Positions 49,217 to 59,772 of a stretch of DNA of 64,000 nucleotides are shown in pieces. The stretch's first letter is position 1; every line of letters starts with the position of its first letter. The stretch lies in the IMG/VR virus record IMGVR_UViG_3300018080_000142, positions 29,680 through 93,679 of that record; one strand, written 5' to 3'. The translations under genes and the position numbers were made by a program. The notes beneath the pieces are model-generated. The model saw nothing but the letters and a program-made list of their open reading frames with translations, had not been told where the DNA came from and did not search any database. Source of the DNA: a virus.

Positions 49217-50811
49217 GTTTGTTCTTATGCCTTGTTCTTTCAGGGCAGTCCGCTGAAAATAACAAACTTATCTTTCAGGAGACATTTGATAATGAATTCT
49301 CGGTCCGAAGGAATGGTGGTACACCATATGTAACAACGTTTGTTAATGGTGTGGCCGTAATGAACGGTTCATCATCAGGTATTCAGACAAATAAAATTTT
49401 TAAGGGGAGTGGTTCAATTAGGGCTGTTTTTAAATCATTAAATATAACATCAGGTGATTATATTGTTGATTTCAGAACAAATGGAGGTACTGGATATTTA
49501 TATTTTAATTCGACCACAACTGTTTCGGGATCTGGTGGAGGAACAATGTATGTTGATGGAGTTCAAACCAATACAGTTTCAAATAATACAAAAGAAATAA
49601 TCTATACAGGGATATCCGTGGATAATAACTCTGGCTGGATTGGGCGCTGGAATGGTGGCGGTGGATATCTTGAGGCTGAATTTGATTTACTTGAATTATA
49701 TAATTACACCCTCTCAGCAGAGGAAGTTTTTAATCTATACAGCAATAGAAGATTTCAACCTGCAAGCACTCATGAGGAACAATTAGGTTATGAGCTTGGC
49801 TTGGATCCGGGTATGTCAGATTTGTCTGAATGGACAGAAACATCAACTGCGACTACCAAGCTTGTTACTGAGGGATTGCCCCCAGGATATTCTTCGGCCA
49901 TACAGATAAATATAACTGCCGGTGGTGGTATCACTATGGCTAACCCGCCGACAATGATTGTAGGTCAGAGATATAAACACAGTCTGCTTTACAGGGTTTT
50001 TAATGCTGCATGGAGGGTAAGAGGTTACCAGGGTAAAATCACTGGTGATTTCAGTACTGACAATCTTACAAATATAACCGGCAAGTGGAGCTGGTTACAT
50101 TCATATGGTGTCGGTTCTGGTGGTGGAGGCGCAGAGGGTCTACTGCTTGATAGAACAGGTGCGGATTCGATACAGGTAGCTTACTGGGCTTTTGTACCGA
50201 TCTATGCTGACAAAACTTCGAAGATTTTTGAATTGTCAGCACAATCAAAGGTTATTGAAGATAAACTTGGAAGTTCATTAACTATTTCCAATGTAACTAT
50301 ATCAAAACAAGGTGATGCCAATACAATGCTCTTTGTTGACGGTACGGATCCACGCATAGATTGTGGTGACCTTGGTGACTTTATTGGTGATCAAACGGTG
50401 ATATGGTGGATGAAACCATTTTCTGATGGGCAATCTGATGCCGGACGAGTTATGTCCAACGGTGAATTTGACGTGAGAATGGGCAGTTCGTTCAGGATCT
50501 ACTATACAAATGATCAGACAGATTGGAGATATTCACCAACAAATGCCTGGAATTACAATACATGGATTCATTATACAATTACAAGACAAAGAGATGGAAC
50601 TACGATGTTATATCTTAACGGAGAATTACAAGCATCAACCGGTACGGACGGTGAGCCTGATGCATCGTTAACAAATATGTACATCGGTAATAACAGTGGA
50701 AACGGCGTTGACTTTGATGGCTTGTTCGGCGATGTAAAGATCTATGAAGGAATATTATCAGCTGAAGAAGTGTCTCAATCATATACATCTGAAAAACACT
50801 TGTACAAATGA
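49180..50811 (+). CDS. Secreted LamG-domain protein, 543 aa
   Basis: Signal peptide IPRVIAFTIGLFLCLVLSGQ then SAENNKLIF. The C-terminal ~170 residues are a LamG/concanavalin A-like domain: DQTVIWWMKPFSDG, TWIHYTITRQRDGTTMLYLN, and the closing VKIYEGILSAEEV. A second LamG-like half (about 20-190) ends LELYNYTLSAEEVFNLY. Such domains bind glycans or proteins. Starts inside the preceding gene by 37 nt. Confidence 0.7.
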   Translation: MVKIPRVIAFTIGLFLCLVLSGQSAENNKLIFQETFDNEFSVRRNGGTPYVTTFVNGVAVMNGSSSGIQTNKIFKGSGSIRAVFKSLNITSGDYIVDFRTNGGTGYLYFNSTTTVSGSGGGTMYVDGVQTNTVSNNTKEIIYTGISVDNNSGWIGRWNGGGGYLEAEFDLLELYNYTLSAEEVFNLYSNRRFQPASTHEEQLGYELGLDPGMSDLSEWTETSTATTKLVTEGLPPGYSSAIQINITAGGGITMANPPTMIVGQRYKHSLLYRVFNAAWRVRGYQGKITGDFSTDNLTNITGKWSWLHSYGVGSGGGGAEGLLLDRTGADSIQVAYWAFVPIYADKTSKIFELSAQSKVIEDKLGSSLTISNVTISKQGDANTMLFVDGTDPRIDCGDLGDFIGDQTVIWWMKPFSDGQSDAGRVMSNGEFDVRMGSSFRIYYTNDQTDWRYSPTNAWNYNTWIHYTITRQRDGTTMLYLNGELQASTGTDGEPDASLTNMYIGNNSGNGVDFDGLFGDVKIYEGILSAEEVSQSYTSEKHLYK

Positions 50812-52760
50812 AATATTTACTGACAATATCAATACTGTTTCTTTCGTTATGCTCGAGTTCTCAGATATTTGAGACTCAGTTTGACAAGGGCAGTTACATA
50901 GATAAGCATACTCAGTCAGTTCATTCTACGGAGTCAAACAATACATTTGTCCGAAGTGAAAAAGGAATTGCTCTTTACTGTGGGAAAACAGGTTATATAT
51001 CATATAATAACACTACCGATGTTTTTGACAAGCTAGATGATGTAATGACTCTCGGATCTGCTTTCAGCGGCGAGGTTTGGTTTAAGATTGATGAAGAAGA
51101 TGTTGTTCAGCACATAATTGGATTTACCAACAGAGGTGGTGACAGGTATGTATTGGGGATTCACTCCAATGACAATCTAAGATTTTCTGAGCTTGGCGGG
51201 GATGCGGTATCAGGTTTTTCTTTGAAAGGTGATACATGGTATCATATAGTTTTTGCACAGTCTGCCAGTAATGTTCTCAGTCTTTACCTTAATAATGTTG
51301 AGCTTACTGATAACAATGCAAATACCCTTCACTATGCAAATGAGTTCCTGTCAATATGCTCCGGCACATCCGGCGGATCTCCCTTGCAGGGAATTATTGC
51401 GAAAGTTGCTATCTATGATTATGTTCTCACCTCAACAGATCGAAGCAGACTATACGAATCGTTTGTAGGCGCACAATTGCCAGCTGCAGAAAAGTATCCC
51501 AGGTATGGTAATTGGAGTAAACCGACTTTAATAAATGAAGATGGCCTGGTAGCTGCATATAATATGATTCCCAGTCCTGATGGATATTTGGTAGATATTT
51601 CAGGCAATGGACACACTAATGCAATCGCCTTTACCGGATCCGGAATCTCGGGGAATCAAAGTGGAATGTATTTCGTAAATGGAACCGGACTTGCGCTTCA
51701 GGGAATAAATTTTGGGGCGAATTGGGTGGATGATATTGATACGATCTATACAATTTGTATCAGAGCCAAGACAACTGAAGATGATGTTATTATCGGTGAT
51801 GGGTCAAGTTCTGATTATGTATATCCGGCAAGTGTTTCTTCAATGCGACATCGTTATGGTGGTGGCACGTTAGTAACTTATACGCTGCCTGTAAATACAA
51901 TTAATTTCAGCGAATTTTTCGATGTTGTTATTTCTCGAAATGGTACGACAAGTTACGCATGGGTTAACGGTATAGCTGCAACAGATAATCCGAAAATAAC
52001 TGCAGGAAGTGAATCATTTGTATTTAGCTGGATAGGCGGATATGGTGGACTTCCCTTGATTGGAGTGATAGATGATATAAAAATCTATGATTATCCATTT
52101 ACAGAACAGCAAGCAATTAATTATCACAACGAGTTTGCCAAACGTCCAGTACTTGTAGAGACTTTCGAGTATGATCCCGTTGGTGACAATGTTCCGCAGG
52201 GATGGCAGGAAGGGACAGGAACTTATATAATAAAAGAACTGACTTCAGATGATGCTGTACTTTCTGATCTAACGACAGGTACAAAATACCTTGAATGCAC
52301 TTCTGCTGGAACAATAGGATTTCCGATACAAAGGACAGTTTACGGAACAGTTGAATTCTATTGGAACAAATCAGAGGATGGACTTCCTTTGACTCATTTC
52401 TACAATACCAGAGTTGATGGATCTGGTGATGGAATCTTATTTCGTGCAAATAATAGTGAAATACTCGGCCTTTACTATGTTGATGATGGATCATTAACTG
52501 CAAAATTCTACTCCGGTTCTTTTTATGCAGATACCGAAACATGGCATAAAATCAAAATAACCAGTACGGCAGATGGAGAAAGATATGCTTACATAAAAGG
52601 CGGCTCCTTTGGTAATAGTTATGTCTTGATGGATGATAGCGGTAGTGGATCAAATCCTTTTACTGACAACACAAATGCAACAGGAGGGTATTTTGTGCTT
52701 GATTACGATATAGGTGATAAAATTGGTCCGATAGTAACAACTGAAGGTGTAAAACAATAA
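50808..52760 (+). CDS. Secreted protein with two or more LamG domains, 650 aa
   Basis: Signal peptide MKYLLTISILFLSLCSSS then QIFET. LamG units end in VAIYDYVLTSTDRSRLYES (about 205) and IKIYDYPFTEQQAINYHNEF (about 430). A jelly-roll-like C-terminus follows (VEFYWNKSEDG, WHKIKITSTADGERYAYI). Very similar in style to the preceding gene, with ATGA overlap. Carbohydrate or cell-surface adhesion is likely. Confidence 0.7.
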   Translation: MKYLLTISILFLSLCSSSQIFETQFDKGSYIDKHTQSVHSTESNNTFVRSEKGIALYCGKTGYISYNNTTDVFDKLDDVMTLGSAFSGEVWFKIDEEDVVQHIIGFTNRGGDRYVLGIHSNDNLRFSELGGDAVSGFSLKGDTWYHIVFAQSASNVLSLYLNNVELTDNNANTLHYANEFLSICSGTSGGSPLQGIIAKVAIYDYVLTSTDRSRLYESFVGAQLPAAEKYPRYGNWSKPTLINEDGLVAAYNMIPSPDGYLVDISGNGHTNAIAFTGSGISGNQSGMYFVNGTGLALQGINFGANWVDDIDTIYTICIRAKTTEDDVIIGDGSSSDYVYPASVSSMRHRYGGGTLVTYTLPVNTINFSEFFDVVISRNGTTSYAWVNGIAATDNPKITAGSESFVFSWIGGYGGLPLIGVIDDIKIYDYPFTEQQAINYHNEFAKRPVLVETFEYDPVGDNVPQGWQEGTGTYIIKELTSDDAVLSDLTTGTKYLECTSAGTIGFPIQRTVYGTVEFYWNKSEDGLPLTHFYNTRVDGSGDGILFRANNSEILGLYYVDDGSLTAKFYSGSFYADTETWHKIKITSTADGERYAYIKGGSFGNSYVLMDDSGSGSNPFTDNTNATGGYFVLDYDIGDKIGPIVTTEGVKQ

Positions 52761-52763
52761 ATC

Positions 52764-53039
52764 ATGGAAAAACCATTTTTCGGATCCACGCTGATCCAGT
52801 CATACATAGAGTTTGATACCGAACGTGGGTTTATGCGGTTTGGTGTTGAGAATGAAAGGTTCTACATCGAAATCGATGAAGTAAGGACATTTCTTACCGA
52901 TGGTGGTGCAAATTGGGTTATAAGCAAGGGAGATATATTCTACAGGTTTAATATAGAAGAATCTACCGGTGATTTTCTTGTTGAACAATACGTAAGTGGA
53001 TCCTGGGTAGAAGCATTCAGGGTTGGTAATCAAGCATAA
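52764..53039 (+). CDS. Small beta-rich protein, 91 aa
   Basis: No signal peptide. SYIEFDTERGFMRFGVENER and DIFYRFNIEESTGDFLVEQY read as alternating beta strands. Located inside the secreted cluster, just before the fibre. Not recognised. Confidence 0.5.
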   Translation: MEKPFFGSTLIQSYIEFDTERGFMRFGVENERFYIEIDEVRTFLTDGGANWVISKGDIFYRFNIEESTGDFLVEQYVSGSWVEAFRVGNQA

Positions 53040-53043
53040 AGCC

Positions 53044-55890
53044 ATGAAAAAAATTATCGTAATAACAATTCTACTGGTAACAGCATTAACTGTCAAGGCG
53101 CAGTTCTGGGCTGCAACCGGTTTCGGAGGAATGAACCGAACAAGTCCGACAGCACTTTTTGTTGATTCCATAGGAAGGGCAGGTGCTGATACCGTTATAT
53201 ATATAGGTGGGAAAGCTGTATTCCGGTCAACTGTTGGTGGTGGCGCACACGGATCCACTCACGTATCAGGTCAGTCAGACCCCGTCCCAGTATTTACTTC
53301 TACCGTGACAGGGCTTGTACCCTCAAGTGGTGGAGGATCTGTAAACTATCTTAGAGCTGATGGTACGTGGGATGCACCCCCTGGTGGTGCAAGTGCCTTT
53401 CTTGATCTGACAGATGTACCTGCTTCATATGCAGGTGCAGCGGGTTACATGACGATGGTGAACGGGACTCCGGATGGCCTTGTATTCACAGATCCATCTG
53501 GTTATGACCTTTCTAACTTCAATGATAATCTCAGTTATGAAAATCCGTTAACTTTCAGCAATGGTCTGACCAGGACAGTAGATGCAATAGCTTGGGGTGG
53601 ATCCTTGTCGAGTGCTACAACAATAACGGGTGACCAGGCGAACACATGGAAACTTAGAGGGGCGCAGTCATCAACAATGTCCTCACAGATATTTCTAAAT
53701 ACAAATGCAGGTCTAGGGTTTGAATCTTATACAGGTGACACATACTCAGGAACTACCTTCTCAGAGTTCCTTATGGAAGAAGATAGTATTATATTACAGG
53801 CATCTACGGCAAATCTAACCAGAGGACTTGCAATCGGAGTGTGGACAGACATGACCATATTTGATAATGCAAATTCAACAGGTCTTGTTTATGCTCTTGA
53901 TTACAGTTCCCTCGGGACAGGAGATCCAAGATGGCTTCCTGATTGGGAGGCGGTGTCAAATCATATTGCAGGAGTTGACGTATATACAGGCACAGGTGGT
54001 CCTAAAAGTCCAAGCGCACCACAGGACGGTTATGTTATTGCCTGGGATAATCCGAATAATAGATACGATCTTGTGGCTGATCAAACAGGAGCAACTGTTT
54101 TTACGGACCTGACAGATGTACCTTCTTCTTATGCAGGTTCAGCTGATTACTTCCTTATGGTGAATTCCACGCCTAACGCAGTCATATTTGCGGATCCATC
54201 AAGTTATAATCTGAGCAACTTCAATGATAACCTGTCAGGGAATAAGCATCTGGACCATTCAACGGTATCGATATCTACACAGTATAGTTTGACGGGTGGT
54301 GGTGATATATCATCTACAAGGACACTTAATCTGGTGAATGATGCTGCGAGCCCTGGAAATAATAAACTATATGGCACAGATGGGGGAGGTGTAAAAGGTT
54401 GGTTTGATATTCCTGCAGGTCTGGGTACTCATGATATCCTGAGCGCTGATCATGGAGATGCCGAAACTCATACTGTACTCAGAGGTGATCTTATGACCGG
54501 GCAGACAGCTACACCGGAATGGAGAGCTTTGCCGATATCAGCTACAACCACTCACTTGCTGAGAACAGATGGAACGGATATCTATTGGGGAGCATTTAAC
54601 TTCGCTGACCTGGGGACGACACCAACTACTTTCTCCGGTTACGGGTTATCAGATACCGAAGCAAATTTTGATAATGCTATCAGCGATGGTAATGTAGCCT
54701 GGGACGGTGGCAATCATCATGATCTTTTCGGTGATTTTGTCGCAGACGAGCATGTGGATCACACATCTGTTTCAATAGCAACCGCTGCCACGTCCGGATT
54801 GTCCGGAGGCGGTGATCTGACAGCTACCAGGAACTTGGCACTTGATTTCACTGCACTGACCGGAGTTACAACACTTGCCGATAATGACACGCTTTCGGCC
54901 TTCATTACCGGGACCGGTCAAAGGGCAATACCATACTCGAGCTTCCTGACTGAACTGGAAACGGATCTCAGCCTCGAAGATCCACTTACCTTTGATAATG
55001 GATTGACTAGGACGGTAAATGAAGTAGATCTCGGTGGAACGCTTTCCGAATCATTCGCAATTGAAGGTGTTTATACGAACCGATGGGAATTTAAGAATTA
55101 CAGAGGATCGCCATCCGCTTCCGGTAGGATCTATGGTGATGTAGATGGAGGGATTAGTATGGTTGGTTATGACGGAGCTACTTATAATGGTGATTCATCA
55201 ACGGTGAAAGTTGATCAGACCGGTGCTTATTTCCAATCGTGGGCTTCTGGAACAATAATTAAAGAGCTTGCTATCCATCCGGATTATATCAGGTTTACAG
55301 ATAACCAGGATACGAAAGGTGCTATTTACGGTGCTGATTATTCCCTTCTCGGCCGTAAGGACGATCGCTGGATTCCAGACTGGGAGGCCGCAGGCGATAC
55401 CGCAGGGAATCAGCTTGGAGGCCAGGGAGTAGATGCAACAATAACAAGCCCTGGGGCAGCTCAGGACGGTGATGTAATAACATGGAACCAAACGAACAGT
55501 GAGTATGAGATGACTGATGTTGTCGATCCTGGTGAAGCTTCAGGGATAGTATATTGCGACATTGATACGATCTTGTATACCAATACATCGCAGACAACTA
55601 CCGTGACACTACCGACAGGATCCGTTATCCATGAAATCGATGTATATGTAGCTACCGCATTTACAGGTACGGGAACGGATCTGATTGATATCGGTATATC
55701 AACGTCAGGCAACAGGTATGAGGATGATCTCGATGTTTCCACAGGCACGGGTAGCTTTGCCACATTGACCTTGACAAATGTAAAAGATCGGATGGCAACA
55801 TCGACAAGCGTTGTATTTCAATATTTTGACCAGAACTCTGACGCAGGAGCTGGTGAGGCTTATGTTTATGTACAATACTCAAGACCATAA
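53044..55890 (+). CDS. Tail-fibre-like protein with signal peptide, 948 aa
   Basis: Start at ATG 53044 (MKKIIVITILLVTALTVKA then QFWAATGFGG), a canonical Bacteroidota signal peptide. The body has tail-fibre motifs: SLTGGGDISSTRTLNL and GLSGGGDLTATRNLAL, repeated LTDVP-(A/S)-SYAG blocks, (P)LTF-NGLTRTV blocks, and Y-(S)LG...RW(L/I)PDWEA blocks. The C-terminus is a compact beta domain ending in YVQYSRP. The internal repeats indicate tandem duplication. A fibre normally assembles in the cytoplasm, so the signal peptide is odd. Confidence 0.75.
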   Translation: MKKIIVITILLVTALTVKAQFWAATGFGGMNRTSPTALFVDSIGRAGADTVIYIGGKAVFRSTVGGGAHGSTHVSGQSDPVPVFTSTVTGLVPSSGGGSVNYLRADGTWDAPPGGASAFLDLTDVPASYAGAAGYMTMVNGTPDGLVFTDPSGYDLSNFNDNLSYENPLTFSNGLTRTVDAIAWGGSLSSATTITGDQANTWKLRGAQSSTMSSQIFLNTNAGLGFESYTGDTYSGTTFSEFLMEEDSIILQASTANLTRGLAIGVWTDMTIFDNANSTGLVYALDYSSLGTGDPRWLPDWEAVSNHIAGVDVYTGTGGPKSPSAPQDGYVIAWDNPNNRYDLVADQTGATVFTDLTDVPSSYAGSADYFLMVNSTPNAVIFADPSSYNLSNFNDNLSGNKHLDHSTVSISTQYSLTGGGDISSTRTLNLVNDAASPGNNKLYGTDGGGVKGWFDIPAGLGTHDILSADHGDAETHTVLRGDLMTGQTATPEWRALPISATTTHLLRTDGTDIYWGAFNFADLGTTPTTFSGYGLSDTEANFDNAISDGNVAWDGGNHHDLFGDFVADEHVDHTSVSIATAATSGLSGGGDLTATRNLALDFTALTGVTTLADNDTLSAFITGTGQRAIPYSSFLTELETDLSLEDPLTFDNGLTRTVNEVDLGGTLSESFAIEGVYTNRWEFKNYRGSPSASGRIYGDVDGGISMVGYDGATYNGDSSTVKVDQTGAYFQSWASGTIIKELAIHPDYIRFTDNQDTKGAIYGADYSLLGRKDDRWIPDWEAAGDTAGNQLGGQGVDATITSPGAAQDGDVITWNQTNSEYEMTDVVDPGEASGIVYCDIDTILYTNTSQTTTVTLPTGSVIHEIDVYVATAFTGTGTDLIDIGISTSGNRYEDDLDVSTGTGSFATLTLTNVKDRMATSTSVVFQYFDQNSDAGAGEAYVYVQYSRP

Positions 55891-58800
55891 TGAACGGTAG
55901 GAAATTAATATTAACATTATCTGCCATATTCATTCTTGGTAGCTTATTTTCGCAAAGATATGCTGTCAAGGATTCTCAAGGAAGGATTCTTCGTGGTCCA
56001 TCAGGCTTTATCTTAGCAGATACCTCTGCCATAGGTATTGGTGAAGGTCCGCCAATTTTGCTCTCAGCAGAAATAGGTTTATTGGATGATTCCATTATAG
56101 TTGCATTGTTCAATGAATTACTCGATGAGACTTCAGTTCCACCAGCATCAGCTTTTTATGTAACAGAAGAAACTGGTGGTTCGCCAACAATCGTTGGAGA
56201 TGACTTTTCAACATCATACAATCCCTTACATAATGATCCTGATTGGAATCAAAGCAGCGGTAGTGGAACTTTTGCATCTACAAGTGGCTATGCATATTGT
56301 ATTACCAGCAATGGAGATAATTACGTATATCACTCAGGTACTTTTGATGATGATCAATATGCATGGGTAATATTGAATGATGTTACTAACTATTTTGGAC
56401 CGGCGGTAAGAGCCGATGCTGACTCAGCAATACTATTTTACGCAAACGCAGCCGGCTGGTATGTTGGAAGGGTGATGAGCGGTAGTTGGGAAACTATAGG
56501 TAGTGGAAGCAGATCATTTAGTGATGATGATACTTTATATACTGCAGCAAGTAATGATTCAATTAGGTGTATACATAACAGTACGCAAATCTTTTATGAT
56601 GAAATGGGCTCATATTATGTTGGTAATGGATCACCGGCAATGGGATCTTATCTTGCAGTTGATGGTGCAAAGGAATTTGAAGGTGGTGAACTGGGTGCAT
56701 CCGGTTCAATATCTGAAATAGGGACCAATGCTATCAGCATTAATGATGACAGTTTATTTGTAGCACTTGATTCAACCGCAGAAATTGGGGCCAATTATCT
56801 CATTGATTTTACAAATACATCAAATCCGAAACTTAAAGATCTTGCAGGTTATGAAGTAGCTGATTTCGTTGATACCATTGTAGCAAATAATATCGGAATA
56901 TCTCCCCCGCCTGATACTGCATATCAGTTTGATATCTCTGGTCAATTAAGAGATTCTATAGATGCAACACAGATTCTTGGTTTTGACCCGACAACAACAG
57001 CTGTCATGCTACGCGGATCATATACGACCTTTCCAACAACCACTTCGGAAGGCACTTTGATACATCTCGGAGATACATCATCTGTAAAAGCCAAGCATAA
57101 ATTCAGTGCAGCGGATGATAATTCTTTAGCCTATCTATCCATGTTCGTGTCAAATGGTACTTACAACACAGAATACAACAGGGATACAACATTTGTCGAT
57201 AGTGTAGGACAACAGGAAATGATTCCGGAAGGTGACTGGTGGGTGGATTCCGAGGATGGTAGTAACAGCAATGATGGTACTACACCTGCAACTTCGGTCA
57301 GGGATCTACAAAAAGTATTTTCACTGAACATACAACCAAATGATACTGTTCGTATAAAACGTGGAAGTGTAGTTTCAGGTCAGATAACTCTTGCAGATGC
57401 AGGACTATTCATTGATGGTGAAGAATGGGGATTGCCAGCCGATCCAAAAGCAATATGGATAGGTGGCGATACTATGTCAGGCACATGGAATGAATCGCAT
57501 GCTGATATTTGGGGAATACCATTTGATGATGCAACCAGGGCAATGTCATTCGTGGTTGATGGAATAAGTAAGCCTGTCGCAACAGGTCCGTGGCGCGATA
57601 TTACAGGTGGTGCTTCCACAACGCAGTTTCAAGATAATACCATAGGTGAGTCTAGTGGCTACTGGGATGGAGCCTGGGTGCAGTCTCAGATGAGTTCAGA
57701 ATGGGCGTTTCAATCAAGAGAAGTAACTGACCAGACAACAATAACAATCACGACAGGTACAGTTGCTTATGGATATTCAGCCTCGAGACAATATAGATTC
57801 ATGCATCACAATGACACAAATGTAATGTATGGTAATAAAGGTCTTGCTCATTTCAATGATTCAGTATTTATGTACTCACTATCAAATCCCTCGAGTAGAG
57901 TTGTAATTGCATCACAAGATGACCACGCTATTATTATGAATAGTATGAATGGTACTGTTGTTCAGGGAATAGATTTTCTTGGTTTCATTGAAGAAGTGTT
58001 TGACATAAATACGTCTGACAATGTGAAGATCCTTAACTGCGGTGGTGGTGGTGCAAGAATGTTTTTCAATGCTTATCAAAGTGATAATCTTGAGGTGGAT
58101 GGAGGAAATGATACAGCAGAATTCAGAAATATGTATGAAGATGCATTCATATACGATGGTTCTGATGGTGGTCTGATTGAGAATATGATATTCAGTAATG
58201 TGGGATATCCTTACGGTTTTGTCGGTATGACTACTGACTTAAGTGAGCATGGTGGTGCACAGTTCGATAACCAAATCGATGGTGTGACACTTCAATATTG
58301 TACATTTGATTCTGTAGCTGGAAGGGCGATGAATACTGATGAACAAAATGATCAGCAAAAAAATATAAGATGGTACAAAAACTATGTTCATATTGCCTGT
58401 CAATTAACCAGTGATTGCGGTTGTATTTATGCAGTCTATGACAAGGATAATTCACCGTCAACAAGAAATGAAATCATAGGTAATATCATCGTTAATGACG
58501 GTACTGACAATGGAATATATCTGGATAATGGAACGGATTATTGGTTGCTGGATAGTAATTTCGCATATAATCTTAAAATACCATTCTACGTACACACATA
58601 TGATAATACTAACGATATAATTTTGAGAAGAAACTCAGGAATAAGAAATCTTCAAACAACGAACTCGGAAAACTATGTTATGTTGATAGGAACATACATT
58701 GGTTCAGGCCATGTTGGAGATAGTATCGAAGTCAAGCAAAATGAGCTTGTATCGACATATCTAGGATCACCCGGTTTAAGAAGTTTTGCATTAACAATAA

Positions 58801-59201
58801 ATGATGATGGAGGCAATCAAACGTTTACTAACTGGGATTCTGACTCAAATCACCTGTTCGTTCCACATGGAAATGGAGGTGGACCAAGTTACGATGATGC
58901 AGTCAATGATGATGATAATACTCCAACTTACAGAACTGTTGCAGAATATACTTCTGTCGGTAATGGAGGTTCAAACGAGGTTGCTACTATGGACTTCTTT
59001 ACCACAACCGGTAAGGCATGGATAAGTGAAGCACCCTGGAATGATTCAGAGGATGATTTTATAGTTGTATATAATCCAACTGGCGGGTCAATGAGTGTTT
59101 CATTTACCGGTAATTTCAAAGACAAGAATGGAAATGCCGAATCATCACCATTTACTGTAAAACCTTGGAGCCATAGAATATTATATAAGGATCCACCATA
59201 A
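55890..59201 (+). CDS. Secreted beta-helix protein, possible depolymerase, 1103 aa
   Basis: Signal peptide MNGRKLILTLSAIFILGSLF then SQRYAV. An Ig/SwmB-like region (LSAEIGLLDDSIIVALFNEL) is followed by a linker. WWVDSEDGSNSNDGTTPATS then opens a right-handed parallel beta-helix (about 450-950) with recurring NxIxGxxIxN-type strands. Such helices occur in polysaccharide lyases and adhesins; no catalytic signature is evident. It ends with a small beta domain. Confidence 0.7.
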   Translation: MNGRKLILTLSAIFILGSLFSQRYAVKDSQGRILRGPSGFILADTSAIGIGEGPPILLSAEIGLLDDSIIVALFNELLDETSVPPASAFYVTEETGGSPTIVGDDFSTSYNPLHNDPDWNQSSGSGTFASTSGYAYCITSNGDNYVYHSGTFDDDQYAWVILNDVTNYFGPAVRADADSAILFYANAAGWYVGRVMSGSWETIGSGSRSFSDDDTLYTAASNDSIRCIHNSTQIFYDEMGSYYVGNGSPAMGSYLAVDGAKEFEGGELGASGSISEIGTNAISINDDSLFVALDSTAEIGANYLIDFTNTSNPKLKDLAGYEVADFVDTIVANNIGISPPPDTAYQFDISGQLRDSIDATQILGFDPTTTAVMLRGSYTTFPTTTSEGTLIHLGDTSSVKAKHKFSAADDNSLAYLSMFVSNGTYNTEYNRDTTFVDSVGQQEMIPEGDWWVDSEDGSNSNDGTTPATSVRDLQKVFSLNIQPNDTVRIKRGSVVSGQITLADAGLFIDGEEWGLPADPKAIWIGGDTMSGTWNESHADIWGIPFDDATRAMSFVVDGISKPVATGPWRDITGGASTTQFQDNTIGESSGYWDGAWVQSQMSSEWAFQSREVTDQTTITITTGTVAYGYSASRQYRFMHHNDTNVMYGNKGLAHFNDSVFMYSLSNPSSRVVIASQDDHAIIMNSMNGTVVQGIDFLGFIEEVFDINTSDNVKILNCGGGGARMFFNAYQSDNLEVDGGNDTAEFRNMYEDAFIYDGSDGGLIENMIFSNVGYPYGFVGMTTDLSEHGGAQFDNQIDGVTLQYCTFDSVAGRAMNTDEQNDQQKNIRWYKNYVHIACQLTSDCGCIYAVYDKDNSPSTRNEIIGNIIVNDGTDNGIYLDNGTDYWLLDSNFAYNLKIPFYVHTYDNTNDIILRRNSGIRNLQTTNSENYVMLIGTYIGSGHVGDSIEVKQNELVSTYLGSPGLRSFALTINDDGGNQTFTNWDSDSNHLFVPHGNGGGPSYDDAVNDDDNTPTYRTVAEYTSVGNGGSNEVATMDFFTTTGKAWISEAPWNDSEDDFIVVYNPTGGSMSVSFTGNFKDKNGNAESSPFTVKPWSHRILYKDPP

Positions 59202-59213
59202 AAACATATAGTT

Positions 59214-59516
59214 ATGGAATTTTTAATGTATTTTGGGTTAGCGATTGCTGGTGTGATACTTCACATAGGCATGAAATTTCGTGATGAGATCACGAAGAAC
59301 CCTGATAAGTCTTTCATTGAAATCAAAGAACTGTTCCAATGGAGGAAACATTTGTTCAGAGCTGCCGTAAGTGTTGTTATAGCAGGAATATTAGTTGGTA
59401 TACGTGATGAGATAGCTGATATTTATCCAATCACAAAGATAACAGCTGTTTTTCTCGGCTATGCTGCTGACAGCGTGTTCAAGAATATCGTGCCTGAAAA
59501 TCTGAGGGATGCCTGA
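59214..59516 (+). CDS. Membrane protein, holin candidate, 100 aa
   Basis: At least two TM helices (FLMYFGLAIAGVILHIGM, LFRAAVSVVIAGILVG) and a third hydrophobic stretch (ITAVFLGYAADSVF). Small size, two to three spans and location next to spanin-like genes suggest a holin. Confidence 0.55.
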   Translation: MEFLMYFGLAIAGVILHIGMKFRDEITKNPDKSFIEIKELFQWRKHLFRAAVSVVIAGILVGIRDEIADIYPITKITAVFLGYAADSVFKNIVPENLRDA

Positions 59517-59772
59517 ACAAACTTTCATAGAGAAGGTCAAATCTTATGCAACTCTGGTAGTTGCTTTCATAGCAATTATTGGATGGATTTCCACCTTTGT
59601 AGCTAACAGGGTAGGTCTCAGAAAGGATGTCGAGAATATACAGACTGATGTAACAGAGTTGAAGGAGGATGTTGAGTCATTAAATGCCACTCAGATTCAA
59701 GGTGGCAATGAGGATATTAGAATGCAGACTTTCATCGAACAACATATGAAATTGCATGAGCAGATGGATTAA
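59509..59772 (+). CDS. Membrane-anchored coiled-coil protein, 87 aa
   Basis: TM helix YATLVVAFIAIIGWISTFVA then a coiled coil (VTELKEDVESLNATQI). It overlaps the holin candidate by 8 nt. A lysis accessory of the XhlA type is likely. Confidence 0.5.
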   Translation: MPEQTFIEKVKSYATLVVAFIAIIGWISTFVANRVGLRKDVENIQTDVTELKEDVESLNATQIQGGNEDIRMQTFIEQHMKLHEQMD

